Source: JBHFEI01 sp041928815 (GTDB lineage Bacteria; Pseudomonadota; Alphaproteobacteria; Rhizobiales; Rhizobiaceae). From it: DNA of 64,000 bases. Below, in pieces: positions 9,639-20,028 of the stretch; the first letter of the stretch is position 1; each line of letters begins with the position of its first letter. Position numbers and translations under genes: made by a program. The stretch is from positions 186,001 through 250,000 of the forward strand of contig NZ_JBHFEI010000007.1 in the NCBI RefSeq assembly GCF_041928815.1, in the 5' to 3' direction. Under the pieces are notes generated by a model that made no database searches, was not told the DNA's origin, and saw nothing but the letters and a program-made list of their open reading frames with translations.

Positions 9639-10721
9639 ATGCATGCGGTAGAGTTTCAGGACGTCACCAAGGCCTTTCACGGCAGGAAGGCGATCGACGG
9701 CGTGAGCCTGTCGATCGAGCCGGGCAGCTTCACCGTGATCTGCGGCCCGCCCAAGGCCGGCAAGTCGGTGCTGTTCCGCCTGCTCGTCGGCCTCGAACAG
9801 GCCGATTCCGGCCGCATCCTGCTCGAAGGGCGCGACATCACCCATGCGCCGCCCTCGGGCCGCAACATCGGCTACGTGCCGCAGAGCTTCGCGCTGTACC
9901 CACACATGAGCGTCTTCGAGAACATCGCCTATCCGATGCGGCTCGCGAAGGCTCCACGCGAGGAGACGGCGCGGCGCGTCGACCAGACGGCGGCGATGCT
10001 GTCGATCACGCATCTACTGAAGAAGACGCCGGACCAGCTCTCCGGCGGCGAGAAGCAGCGCGTCGCCGTCGCCCGCGGCCTGATGAAGGACGCCCATGTC
10101 TTCGTCCTCGACGATCCGCTGGTCGGCCTCGACTACAAGCTGCGCGAGCGGCTGATGGACGAGATGAAGCAGCTTTGCGAGGCGCTGAAGACGACCTTCG
10201 TCTACGCCACCTCGGATTCGCTGGAGGCGCTGACGCTTGCCCAGTCCCTCGTCGTGCTGGAGGCGGGAAGGCTCGTCGAGCATGGGCCGGCGGTGGACAT
10301 GTATCTCGAACCGAGGAACGTGCGCAGCCTCGAGGTGATCGGCTTTCCCCGCGCCAACATCCTGGATGCTGGGACGAGCGGCGGCGAGGCGCGGATCGCC
10401 GGCTTCTCCTTCCGGCTTCCCCCGGGGATCGCGTCGAGCCGGCTCCTCCTCGGCATCCGTCCCGAGCACGTTCTCGTCGGCACCGGAGGGCCCGGCCGGG
10501 CAGGGCGCGTCGCGATCGTCGAGCATCTGGGCTCCGAGATCGTGCTCTATGCCGATGTCGACGGCGTATCGCTGACCGCGGCCTATCCGGCGGAAAACGC
10601 CATCGGCGCGCCACCGATCGACAGCGCGGTCACCGTCGCGGTCCAGCCGGAAAGCGTCATGGTCTTCGACCGGGAGAGCGGCCGTTTCCTCGGCCGCTGC
10701 ACCGGCGGCGCGGCGGCGTAA
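9639..10721 (+). CDS. ABC transporter ATPase, MalK/UgpC-like, with degenerate catalytic motifs
   Basis: 360 aa, starting at ATG 9639 one base after the membrane-protein stop. It has an ATPase domain (1-235) and a C-terminal TOBE/OB domain. Walker A is G36-PPKA-GKS43 and the signature LSGGEKQ (134-140) is canonical. The Walker B region reads VLDDPLVGLD: the catalytic Glu is Asp159. The switch histidine is replaced by Ser192 (YATSDSLEA in place of the usual YVTHDQTEA). This subunit alone should therefore hydrolyse ATP poorly. Paired with the next gene's product it supplies the signature for a canonical site. It is equivalent in position to GlpS of the rhizobial glycerol importer. Confidence 0.9.
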   Translation: MHAVEFQDVTKAFHGRKAIDGVSLSIEPGSFTVICGPPKAGKSVLFRLLVGLEQADSGRILLEGRDITHAPPSGRNIGYVPQSFALYPHMSVFENIAYPMRLAKAPREETARRVDQTAAMLSITHLLKKTPDQLSGGEKQRVAVARGLMKDAHVFVLDDPLVGLDYKLRERLMDEMKQLCEALKTTFVYATSDSLEALTLAQSLVVLEAGRLVEHGPAVDMYLEPRNVRSLEVIGFPRANILDAGTSGGEARIAGFSFRLPPGIASSRLLLGIRPEHVLVGTGGPGRAGRVAIVEHLGSEIVLYADVDGVSLTAAYPAENAIGAPPIDSAVTVAVQPESVMVFDRESGRFLGRCTGGAAA

Positions 10722-10732
10722 GGGGAAGAGCC

Positions 10733-11818
10733 ATGGCACGGATCGTCATCGACAACGTCACGAAAACCTTCGGCACCTTCACCGCAATCAGGAGCATGAC
10801 CGCGACCTTCGCCGACGGGCAGGTGACCTGCCTGCTCGGGCCGTCGGGCTGCGGCAAGACCACGCTGATGCGCATGATCGTCGGGCTGGAACGGCCGACC
10901 TCCGGCCGCATCCTCTTCAACGACCGCGACATGGGAACGCTGCCGCCGCGCAAGCGCAATGTCGGCATGGTGTTCCAGTATCCGGTCATGTACCAGACGC
11001 TCTCCGTCGAGGAGAACATCGCCCTGCCGCTGACCCAGGACGCCTCGCTGTCGGCGGCGGAACGGTCGCGGCGCATCGACGAGGTGCTCGACGTCCTCGA
11101 CATGCGCGACAAGCGCAATCTCTTCATCGGCGATCTCGATGCCGGCAGCCGGCAGAAGGTCGCGGTCGGCCGCGCGGTGGCGCGCCGTTCCGACATCGTG
11201 CTCTTCGACGAGCCGACGACCAATGTCGAGGTCAACGCCAAGCTGCTGCTCATCCGTGCCTTCAAGCTCGTCACCCAGCGGCTGCGCCAGACCATCGTCT
11301 ATGTCACCCACGACCAGACGGAGGCGATGACGCTCGCCGACAACGTCGCGCTGATGAAGGACGGCGGCATTGTCCAGTACGACACGCCGGCGACGCTCTA
11401 CGGCACGCCGGCGACGGAATTCGCCGGCTGGTTCCTCGGCAATCCCGGCATGAATTTTCCGCCGGCGACGCTTGTCGGCGCGAACGTCGCCTCGCCGTTG
11501 ACGGCGGGCGCGCTCACGCTGTCGCGCGGCGATCTCGGGCCCGGAGACTATCGCCTCGGCGTGCGCCCGGAGCATGTGCGGATCGTGGCGGAGCCGCAGC
11601 CGGGCAGCGTTCCGGCGCGGGTGCGCGACATGAACGTCACCATCGCCGGCCGCTTCATTGTCACGCTCGATGTCGGCGGAACCGTGATCAAGGCGAAGAC
11701 CGACGGGCGCCCGCCCTTCGCGCGCGGGGCGACGGCGCATGTGGCCATCGATCCGGCCCAAGTCAGCCTCTATCGCGACGGGGTAAGGGTCGCCGAGATC
11801 ACCGGCCGGCAGGCATAG
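10733..11818 (+). CDS. ABC transporter ATPase, MalK/UgpC-like, with degenerate signature motif
   Basis: 361 aa, 11 bases after the previous ATPase gene. Walker A GPSGCGKTT (36-44), Walker B VLFDEPTT with catalytic Glu160, and switch His193 (VTHDQTEAMTLAD) are all canonical. The signature that should read LSGGxxQ is LDAGSRQ (135-141), losing the Ser and first Gly that contact the partner's ATP, and the D-loop is TTNVEV rather than SxLD. A C-terminal TOBE domain follows (RLGVRPEHVRIV). The losses complement those in the preceding ATPase, arguing for an obligate heterodimer with one active and one inactive ATP site. It is equivalent in position to GlpT of the glycerol importer. Confidence 0.92.
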   Translation: MARIVIDNVTKTFGTFTAIRSMTATFADGQVTCLLGPSGCGKTTLMRMIVGLERPTSGRILFNDRDMGTLPPRKRNVGMVFQYPVMYQTLSVEENIALPLTQDASLSAAERSRRIDEVLDVLDMRDKRNLFIGDLDAGSRQKVAVGRAVARRSDIVLFDEPTTNVEVNAKLLLIRAFKLVTQRLRQTIVYVTHDQTEAMTLADNVALMKDGGIVQYDTPATLYGTPATEFAGWFLGNPGMNFPPATLVGANVASPLTAGALTLSRGDLGPGDYRLGVRPEHVRIVAEPQPGSVPARVRDMNVTIAGRFIVTLDVGGTVIKAKTDGRPPFARGATAHVAIDPAQVSLYRDGVRVAEITGRQA

Positions 11819-11831
11819 GAGGGAAGGACGC

Positions 11832-12776
11832 ATGCACGACGTTTCCGTTATCGGTCTCTACATCCTCGACGTGCTCGGCCGGCCGGTCGACGCGATCCCG
11901 CCGGGTGGGAGGGTCGACTTCATCGAGGAGATCCGCCTGACCGTCGCCGGCACCGCCGGCGGCACCGTCGTCGACATTGCCAAGATGGGGCTGAACTGCC
12001 TTGCCGTCGGCGCCGTCGGCGACGACGAGAAGGCCGACTTCATGCTCGCGACCATGCAGAAATTCGGCATCGACACGTCGGGCATGCAGCGGCTTTCCGG
12101 CGTGCCTTCCTCCGCCACCATCCTCAACATCCGCCGAAACGGCGAGCGCCCGGCGCTGCACCAGCGCGGCGCCTCCGATCATTTCGATGTCGCCGAGGAC
12201 ACCTATGACGCGGTGCTGGCACCGCCGATCATCCATCTCGGCGGCACGGGCCTCCTGAGGACGCTCGACGGCGAGCCGAGCCGGAAACTGCTGGCGGAGG
12301 CGAAGAGGCGCGGCCGCACCGTCACCTTCGATCTCATTGCGGCGACCGCCGAGACGATCGGCGTGGTCGAGCCGCTCCTGCCCCATATCGACTATTTCAT
12401 GCCGTCGATCGAGGAGGCCTGCGCCATGTCGGGGCAGACGACGGTCGAGGACGCCGCCGCTTTCTTCCTCGACAGGGGGGTGAACGCCTGCGTCTTCACG
12501 CTCGGCGCCGAGGGCGCCTTCTACGCCGACCGGGCGGGCAACCGGCTGACCAGGCCAGCCTACGAGGTCGACGTGGTCGACACCACCGGCTGCGGCGACA
12601 GTTTCGATGCCGGCTACATCGTCGCGCTCCATCATGGTATGGACCTCGAGACCCGGCTCGCCTTCGCCCAGGCCTCGGCGGCCCTCGTCGCCACCGGGCT
12701 CGGTTCGGATGCGGGCATCGTCTCCTTCGACCAGGTCATGGAGTTCATGAAGACGCAAGCCGTCCGCCAGGGCTGA
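11832..12776 (+). CDS. PfkB/ribokinase-family carbohydrate kinase
   Basis: 314 aa. An N-terminal glycine pair lies in the sugar-binding half (LTVAGTAGGTVVDIAKMG), and the C-terminal PfkB signature is DTTGCGDSFDAGYI (near residue 250) with the catalytic Asp in GCGD and the anion hole formed by TGCG. These make it a complete ribokinase-like ATP-dependent kinase. A strong ribosome site (AGGAGGGAAGGA) precedes the ATG. It follows the ATPase genes and precedes dhaK in the same operon, so it probably phosphorylates the imported compound or a product of it. The substrate is not identifiable by eye. Confidence 0.9.
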   Translation: MHDVSVIGLYILDVLGRPVDAIPPGGRVDFIEEIRLTVAGTAGGTVVDIAKMGLNCLAVGAVGDDEKADFMLATMQKFGIDTSGMQRLSGVPSSATILNIRRNGERPALHQRGASDHFDVAEDTYDAVLAPPIIHLGGTGLLRTLDGEPSRKLLAEAKRRGRTVTFDLIAATAETIGVVEPLLPHIDYFMPSIEEACAMSGQTTVEDAAAFFLDRGVNACVFTLGAEGAFYADRAGNRLTRPAYEVDVVDTTGCGDSFDAGYIVALHHGMDLETRLAFAQASAALVATGLGSDAGIVSFDQVMEFMKTQAVRQG

Positions 12777-12805
12777 GACGGGCGCATCGAAACGGGAGGT
12801 TCGCC

Positions 12806-13813
12806 ATGCAGACGAAGAAGATCATCAATGACGGCAACAACGCCGTCGACGAAATGCTGGAGGGCATTCTCGCCGCCCATCCCGACATCCTCCACGTATC
12901 GGAGGAGAACGGGCGCGCGGTGATCGCCCGCAACGGCCCGCGCCAGGGCAAGGTCGGCATCGTCATCGGCGGCGGCTCCGGCCACGAGCCCACCTTCGTC
13001 GGCTTCGTCGGCAAGGGGCTCGCCGATGCCTGCGCCGTCGGCAACGTCTTCGCCTCGCCGCCGCCGGACCCGATCATGGCCTGCACCCGCGCCGTCGACC
13101 GCGGCGCCGGCGTGCTCTACCTCTACGGCAACTATGCCGGCGACGTGATGAACTTCGACATGGCGGCCGAGATGATGGCGCTCGACGACGTCGAGGTGCG
13201 CACGGTGCTGACCACGGACGACATCGCCTCCGCGCCGCGCAGCGAGCGCGAGAAGCGCCGCGGCGTCGCCGGCAACTTCTTCGTCTTCAAGCTGACCGGC
13301 GCCGCCGCCGACAGGATGGCCTCGATCGACGAGTGCGAGCGGATCGCCCGCAAGACCAACGACCGGACCTTCACCGTCGGCGTGGCGCTGTCGCCCTGCT
13401 CGCTGCCGCAGACGCGGCGCTGGAACTTCGAGATGGGCGAGGACGAGATGGAGGTTGGCATGGGCATCCATGGCGAGCCCGGCATCCTCCGCGAGACGCT
13501 GAAGAGCGCCGACGCCATCGTCGACGACATCATGGACCGGATCCTCGCCGAGATGGGTGCGGCCGCCGGCGACAGGGTCGCGGTCCTCGTCAACTCGCTC
13601 GGCTCGACGCCGCTGATGGAACTCTACATCATGAACCGCCGGGTGGCGCAGCGCCTTGCCGGGGCCGGGATCGGCATCCACAAGACCTGGGTCGGCACCT
13701 ACTGCTCCTCCCTCGAAATGGCCGGCGCCTCGATCACGCTCCTCCATCTCGACGACGAAACGACCGAACTGCTCGACCATCCGTGCGACTGCGCGATGTT
13801 CGAGGTCAAGTGA
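12806..13813 (+). CDS. dhaK: dihydroxyacetone kinase subunit DhaK
   Basis: 335 aa. The start KKIINDGNNAVDEMLEGIL and the GGGSGHEPTFVGFVGKGL stretch are typical DhaK. The residues equivalent to E. coli His56, Asp109 and His218 are present as His60 (GSGHEP), Asp113 (NYAGDVMNF) and His222 (GMGIHGEPG), all shifted by exactly four. His218 in E. coli binds the ketone covalently as a hemiaminal. The substrate is dihydroxyacetone or a related short ketose such as erythrulose. The partner DhaL follows after 11 bases. No DhaM phosphocarrier is encoded nearby, so the phosphate donor is probably ATP or a phosphocarrier from elsewhere. Confidence 0.93.
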   Translation: MQTKKIINDGNNAVDEMLEGILAAHPDILHVSEENGRAVIARNGPRQGKVGIVIGGGSGHEPTFVGFVGKGLADACAVGNVFASPPPDPIMACTRAVDRGAGVLYLYGNYAGDVMNFDMAAEMMALDDVEVRTVLTTDDIASAPRSEREKRRGVAGNFFVFKLTGAAADRMASIDECERIARKTNDRTFTVGVALSPCSLPQTRRWNFEMGEDEMEVGMGIHGEPGILRETLKSADAIVDDIMDRILAEMGAAAGDRVAVLVNSLGSTPLMELYIMNRRVAQRLAGAGIGIHKTWVGTYCSSLEMAGASITLLHLDDETTELLDHPCDCAMFEVK

Positions 13814-13824
13814 GGAGAGGGCCG

Positions 13825-14463
13825 ATGCAGCTGACCGCCACCGACATCAAGGACATGTTCCGCCGGATCGCCGGGCGCATCGAGGGCGAGCGCGACCATC
13901 TGTGCGAACTCGACGGCAAGATCGGCGATGCCGACCACGGCATCGCCATGGAGCAGGGGTTCAGCGCCGTGGCGAAGGCGCTCGACGCGCTCGCGCCCGA
14001 GACGGCGACGCCCTCCGACATGTTCAACACGGCGGCGAAATCCTTCCTCAACGCCGTCGGCGCCTCGTCGGGCCCGCTCTACGCCACCGCCTTCATGCGG
14101 GCCGGCGCCGCCTTCAAGGGGCAGGGGACGATCGATCTTGCCGATGCGCCGATGATCATCGAGGCGATGGCGCGCGGCATCGCCGATCGCGGCAAGGCCG
14201 AGCTCGGCGACAAGACGATGATCGACGCCTGGAAGCCGGCGGCGATCGCCGTTGTCAAGGCGCGCGAGGCAGGCGAGCCTGTCGCGGCCGTGCTTGCGGC
14301 GGCGCGCAGGGCGGCGGAAGACGGGGCGGAGGCGACGAAGACGATGGTGGCGAGCAAGGGCCGTTCCTCGCGCCTCGGCGACCGCTCGCTCGGCCATATC
14401 GATCCGGGTGCGGCCTCGGCAGCGATCGTCATCGGCGTCATCTGCGATTTCCTCGATCGCTGA
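13825..14463 (+). CDS. dhaL: dihydroxyacetone kinase subunit DhaL
   Basis: 212 aa, close to the usual 210. The three Mg-ATP/ADP-binding aspartates of E. coli DhaL (30, 35, 37) are at identical numbers here: Asp30, Asp35 and Asp37 in LDGKIGDADHG. Other family marks are GASSGPLYATAF (near residue 80), LGDKTMIDAWKPA and GRSSRLGDRSLGHIDPGAAS. It is the nucleotide-binding half that phosphorylates the ketone held by DhaK. Because two DhaK domains are encoded (the previous gene and the fusion downstream) but only one DhaL, it may serve both. Confidence 0.93.
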   Translation: MQLTATDIKDMFRRIAGRIEGERDHLCELDGKIGDADHGIAMEQGFSAVAKALDALAPETATPSDMFNTAAKSFLNAVGASSGPLYATAFMRAGAAFKGQGTIDLADAPMIIEAMARGIADRGKAELGDKTMIDAWKPAAIAVVKAREAGEPVAAVLAAARRAAEDGAEATKTMVASKGRSSRLGDRSLGHIDPGAASAAIVIGVICDFLDR

Positions 14464-14703
14464 GGGCGGCTCGGCCGGACGCTGTCCCGAAAGCGGGCCG
14501 GCGCGGCGGGATTGCCCGGCGCCGTTGATCCTGTCTTTTGATCGGCCGCACGGGCCCGCTCGCGGACGCGGCGGCCGGCAGGTAAGGGGCTTCTACCGAA
14601 CACGTGGCATCCGCGCCGGAGCGGTCTCGTCCCGGCCGGACATGGCCCGTGATGACAGGACGAATGACGGGCGGGGTGCCCGGCGAGAGGGCGGACGCGA
14701 CGC

Positions 14704-16761
14704 ATGGTGAGGGAAAAGCCCGGGGAAAACGGCGCCGGCCTGGACATGCCGCTGCGCTTCGGCAACGACCCGCTGGTCTGGGCCTGCTGGCTTTATTACG
14801 AGGAGGGCCTGACCCAGGGCGACATCGCGCGGACCATGGGGATTTCGCGCGCGACGGTGAACGCCTATCTCGCCGATGCGCGCGAGCGCGGCATCATCCG
14901 CATCACGCTCGACCCGTCGCGGCTCGCCTCGCTCAACCTCGCCCAGACGCTCAAGCGCCATTTCGGCCTGCATGATTGCATCGTCGCGCCGACCGGCGAT
15001 GACGGGCTGGCGCTGATCGACCGCCTCGGCGTGGTCGGCGCGCAGGTGCTGGAGAAGCTCGTGCGGTCCGGCGACCGGCTCGCGGTCGTCTGGGGGCGCA
15101 GCGTGCTTGCCGTCGGCGCCCATCTCAGCAAGGCCGGCCTTCAGGACGTCACCGTGCTGCAGGCGACGGGCGGCATGGCCGCCGGGCTGCTGTCCACCCC
15201 GCAGCACTGCGCCTGGACCTATGCCGAGGCGCTCGGCGGCACCTGCGAGAACATTCTCGCCCCCCTCCTCGTCTCGTCCCCCGCGATGCGCCGGATGCTC
15301 GAGGAGGAGACGGTGCTGCGCCGGCAGCTCGACCAGCTTTCGGCCGCCAACAGGATCATCTTCGGCATCGCCTCGCTCCGGCCGAACTCGACGGTGCACC
15401 AGAGCGGCCTCCTCGAGGAGCCGGGAATCCTGCAGCATTACCTCGCCGCCAAGGCGGTCGGCGTCGTCGCCGGACGGTTCATCGACGAGCGCGGCCGGCT
15501 GGTGGAAGGGCCGATGGAGGAGCGGGTGGTCGGCCTCTCGCTTGCGGGCCTCAGCGCCATCCCGACCCGGATCGCGGTTGCGGGCGGCAACGACAAGGTG
15601 CCGGCGATCCTCGCCGCCCTGCGCGGCAAGCTCGTCTCTGTCCTCGTCACCGATGCGGTGACGGCGAGCGGCATCCTCAGGGCCGAGGGCGTCGCCGACG
15701 ATGACGGGCGCATCGTCGGGCGTCCGCGCGCCGAGACGACGGCGATCGCGGCCCGCGAGCAGGTGAAGAAGTTCATCAACAATCCCCAGGACGTGATTGA
15801 GGAGATGCTCGCCGGCGCGCTGAAGGCCCATCACCGCCATCTTTCGCCGCTGCCCGGCTTTCCCCGCGCGCTGATCGCCCGCGAAGGGCCGCGGCCCGGC
15901 AAGGTCGGCATGGTGATTGGCGGCGGCTCCGGCCACGAGCCCTGCTTCTTCGGCTATGTCGGCAGGGGGCTCGCCGACGCGGTCGCGGTCGGCAACGTCT
16001 TCTCCTCGCCGCCGCCCGACCCGATCTTCGAATGCGTGCGGGCAGTCGACCGGGGCGCCGGCGTCCTCTTCGTCTACGGCAACTACCATGGCGACGTGAT
16101 GAATTTCGAGATGGCGGCCGAGATCGCCGCCGAGAACGGCATCGCCGTGCGCACCGTCATCACCACCGACGACATCGCCTCCGCCAGCTACGAGGACCGC
16201 GACGGGCGGCGGGGCGTCGCCGGTAATCTCTTCGTCTTCAAGATCGCCGGAGCGGCCTGCGACCGTGGCCTGGCGCTCACCGCATGCGAGGCCGTGACGC
16301 GCCGGGCCAATGCCCGCACCTTCACGCTTGGCGTTGCGCTCGAGCCCTGCTCGCTGCCGCAGACGCGGCGCTACAATTTCGAGATCGGCCCCGACGAGAT
16401 CGAGATCGGCATGGGCATCCATGGCGAGCCGGGCGTCATGCGCGAAAAACTCGGCGCCGCCGACGACATCGTCGACATGGTGATGGACCGGATCTTTTCC
16501 GAGATGCGGCCGGCCGCGGGCGACCGGGTCGCCGTGCTCGTCAACTCCTTCGGCTCGACGCCGATGATGGAGCTCTACATCCTCTATCGCCGCGTCGAGG
16601 AACGGCTGTCGGCAAAAGGCATCGCGATCGCCGCGAACTGGATCGGCCATTACTGCACGTCGATCGACATGGCCGGGGCATCGATCTCCGTCCTGCATCT
16701 CGACGCCGAGCTCGAATCCCTGCTGCTCCACCCCTGCGACGGCGCCGCCCTGGTGATCTGA
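14704..16761 (+). CDS. SorC-family transcription regulator fused to a complete DhaK kinase domain
   Basis: 685 aa in one uninterrupted frame. Residues about 20-65 hold a helix-turn-helix (WLYYEEGLTQGDIARTMGIS then RATVNAYL), and 70-325 a SorC sugar-phosphate-binding domain (VVWGRSVLAV, QATGGMAAGL, IAVAGGNDKVPAI). After a 25-residue linker, 352-685 is a full DhaK beginning KKFINNPQDVIEEMLAG. DhaK key residues are His411 (GSGHEP), Asp464 (NYHGDVMNF) and His573 (GMGIHGEPG), each offset by 355 from E. coli His56, Asp109 and His218. No internal start or ribosome site precedes the kinase part. The gene lies 240 bases after dhaL, a gap with no other gene. It probably senses the kinase substrate and controls the operon. 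The start at 14704 lacks a strong ribosome site; ATG 14746 is an alternative. Confidence 0.93.
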   Translation: MVREKPGENGAGLDMPLRFGNDPLVWACWLYYEEGLTQGDIARTMGISRATVNAYLADARERGIIRITLDPSRLASLNLAQTLKRHFGLHDCIVAPTGDDGLALIDRLGVVGAQVLEKLVRSGDRLAVVWGRSVLAVGAHLSKAGLQDVTVLQATGGMAAGLLSTPQHCAWTYAEALGGTCENILAPLLVSSPAMRRMLEEETVLRRQLDQLSAANRIIFGIASLRPNSTVHQSGLLEEPGILQHYLAAKAVGVVAGRFIDERGRLVEGPMEERVVGLSLAGLSAIPTRIAVAGGNDKVPAILAALRGKLVSVLVTDAVTASGILRAEGVADDDGRIVGRPRAETTAIAAREQVKKFINNPQDVIEEMLAGALKAHHRHLSPLPGFPRALIAREGPRPGKVGMVIGGGSGHEPCFFGYVGRGLADAVAVGNVFSSPPPDPIFECVRAVDRGAGVLFVYGNYHGDVMNFEMAAEIAAENGIAVRTVITTDDIASASYEDRDGRRGVAGNLFVFKIAGAACDRGLALTACEAVTRRANARTFTLGVALEPCSLPQTRRYNFEIGPDEIEIGMGIHGEPGVMREKLGAADDIVDMVMDRIFSEMRPAAGDRVAVLVNSFGSTPMMELYILYRRVEERLSAKGIAIAANWIGHYCTSIDMAGASISVLHLDAELESLLLHPCDGAALVI

Positions 16762-16850
16762 GGCCGGACGCCACTGCGTCCGTTCCGGCGGCCATGGAAC
16801 CTTGCCCGGCCTTTCCCGTTTCATCTCCATCGGAAAGCGGGAGAACCCAC

Positions 16851-17021
16851 ATGGCAGACCAGCACAAGCAGGCACCGAAAGACCACGAAACCCTCGACGA
16901 GGACGACACCGGCGTGATCGTCGCCGGCCCGGAGGCGCATGAGCGCGAGGGCCGCGGCACGGATCCGTCCGGCAGCGGGCAGTCGGCCAAGGACGCCCGC
17001 GACAAGGCAACCTCCCGCTGA
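16851..17021 (+). CDS. small acidic hydrophilic protein, function unknown
   Basis: 56 aa, preceded by GCGGGAGA at a suitable distance from the ATG. It is rich in Asp, Glu, Lys, Gly and Ser, with no hydrophobic segment (for example ETLDEDDTGVIVAGPEAHER and SGQSAKDARDKATSR), so it is probably a soluble, largely disordered protein. The gene is followed by a bidirectional terminator. It lies 89 bases after the fusion gene, past a GGACGC/GCGTCC hairpin (16766-16781), so it may be separately expressed. I do not recognise a family. Confidence 0.6.
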   Translation: MADQHKQAPKDHETLDEDDTGVIVAGPEAHEREGRGTDPSGSGQSAKDARDKATSR

Positions 17022-17154
17022 GGCGTCTCGAACACGTCAACCGAAGCCAAATCGCTTCGGAGTCCGACATGCGGCAAAGTTGAAAAGATAAAGCAGGTTC
17101 GACGAACCTGTCCTGTTTGGACCCGCTCTACCTGCAAAAATATGAAATATGACA

Positions 17155-17188
17155 ACGGCCGCATCCGATACCCGGATGCGGCCGTTTT
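17155..17188. terminator. bidirectional terminator between the small protein gene and katG
   Basis: Thirteen-base arms at 17155-17167 and 17173-17185 pair perfectly around a five-base loop. TTTT follows on the plus strand; TTGTCA follows on the minus strand. It stands between two convergent genes and can serve both. Confidence 0.8.
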
Positions 17189-17238
17189 CATGAGCCGGGG
17201 TCTTTTGTTCCAGTCAGCCCTCAGCGTCCGTCAGGCCT

Positions 17239-19413
<2,175 letters not shown>

Positions 19414-19981
19414 GTCGTCCTCCATTGGAAATTTTACGTTTCGGTCACGTCCGGGGAAAAGGGGTCCGCCGGCCATGCGCCATGTTCTTGTCTTGACCGC
19501 AATCTCCGGCGCCGGTGCGATCCCGCTCCCGCCGAAAATGCGCCGAACCGTCGGAAGGAACAGGGCTGTGAACCCGGGTCCATGGGCATCGTGCGCGCCG
19601 TTCCCTCGCGGTGGCTAGCGGGGTAGCAGAGGCGATCGATAAATTCCAATTATATATTCTTAAGATATCGATACGATAATTTTATGAAGCGTGAGCCGCG
19701 ACCGGATGTCCCAGGGTCGAGAAGGGGCCTGCGACGGAGCGTTCTGCTCGGTTCGCGGACAGCTCCTGAGCCACGTCGACGAGACGAAGTCCGCGATGAC
19801 TGTCCGAACCGAAGCGTCAACGATGGTTTCTTCGAGGCGACATGGCACGCGCTCAAGAGATGTCTGAAACGGTCGAACACCGGCCCGATCGGGCCCAGCC
19901 CTTGTCCGTGACGCATTCAGGATGTCTGGGCGAGCGCTGGCAACGTTCGAGGCGGTGATGATGACACGCCGACAAACCGGT
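19414..19981. other. gene-free stretch upstream of katG
   Basis: About 570 bases with no convincing gene; open frames at 19684-19911 (plus) and 19650-19916 (minus) have odd composition, no ribosome sites and no recognisable motif. The strip 19635-19690 is strikingly AT-rich for this genome and holds repeated ATCGAT elements. Read on the minus strand it contains a perfect TATAAT (19654-19649), a plausible -10 for katG about 235 bases upstream of its start, but no good -35 is seen. Confidence 0.45.
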
Positions 19982-20019
19982 CAGCCTCCGTCGCGCCGCT
20001 GCCGGCGGGACGGAGGCTG
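19982..20019 (-). terminator. hairpin at the end of the polyol operon
   Basis: Eleven-base arms CAGCCTCCGTC (19982-19992) and GACGGAGGCTG (20009-20019) pair perfectly. It lies 10 bases past the stop of the ThDP enzyme gene on the minus strand. Only a weak T stretch (GGTTTGT) follows, so termination may be partial. Confidence 0.6.
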
Positions 20020-20028
20020 CCGACAGGC

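Noticed and set aside
14704..16761. The fusion being two genes joined by a sequencing error
   Set aside because: No start codon or ribosome site precedes the DhaK part, the linker reads as normal coding sequence, and the frame is constant from the helix-turn-helix to the last DhaK residue.
19684..19911. 75-codon plus-strand open frame upstream of katG
   Set aside because: No ribosome site or motif; likely chance in GC-rich intergenic DNA.
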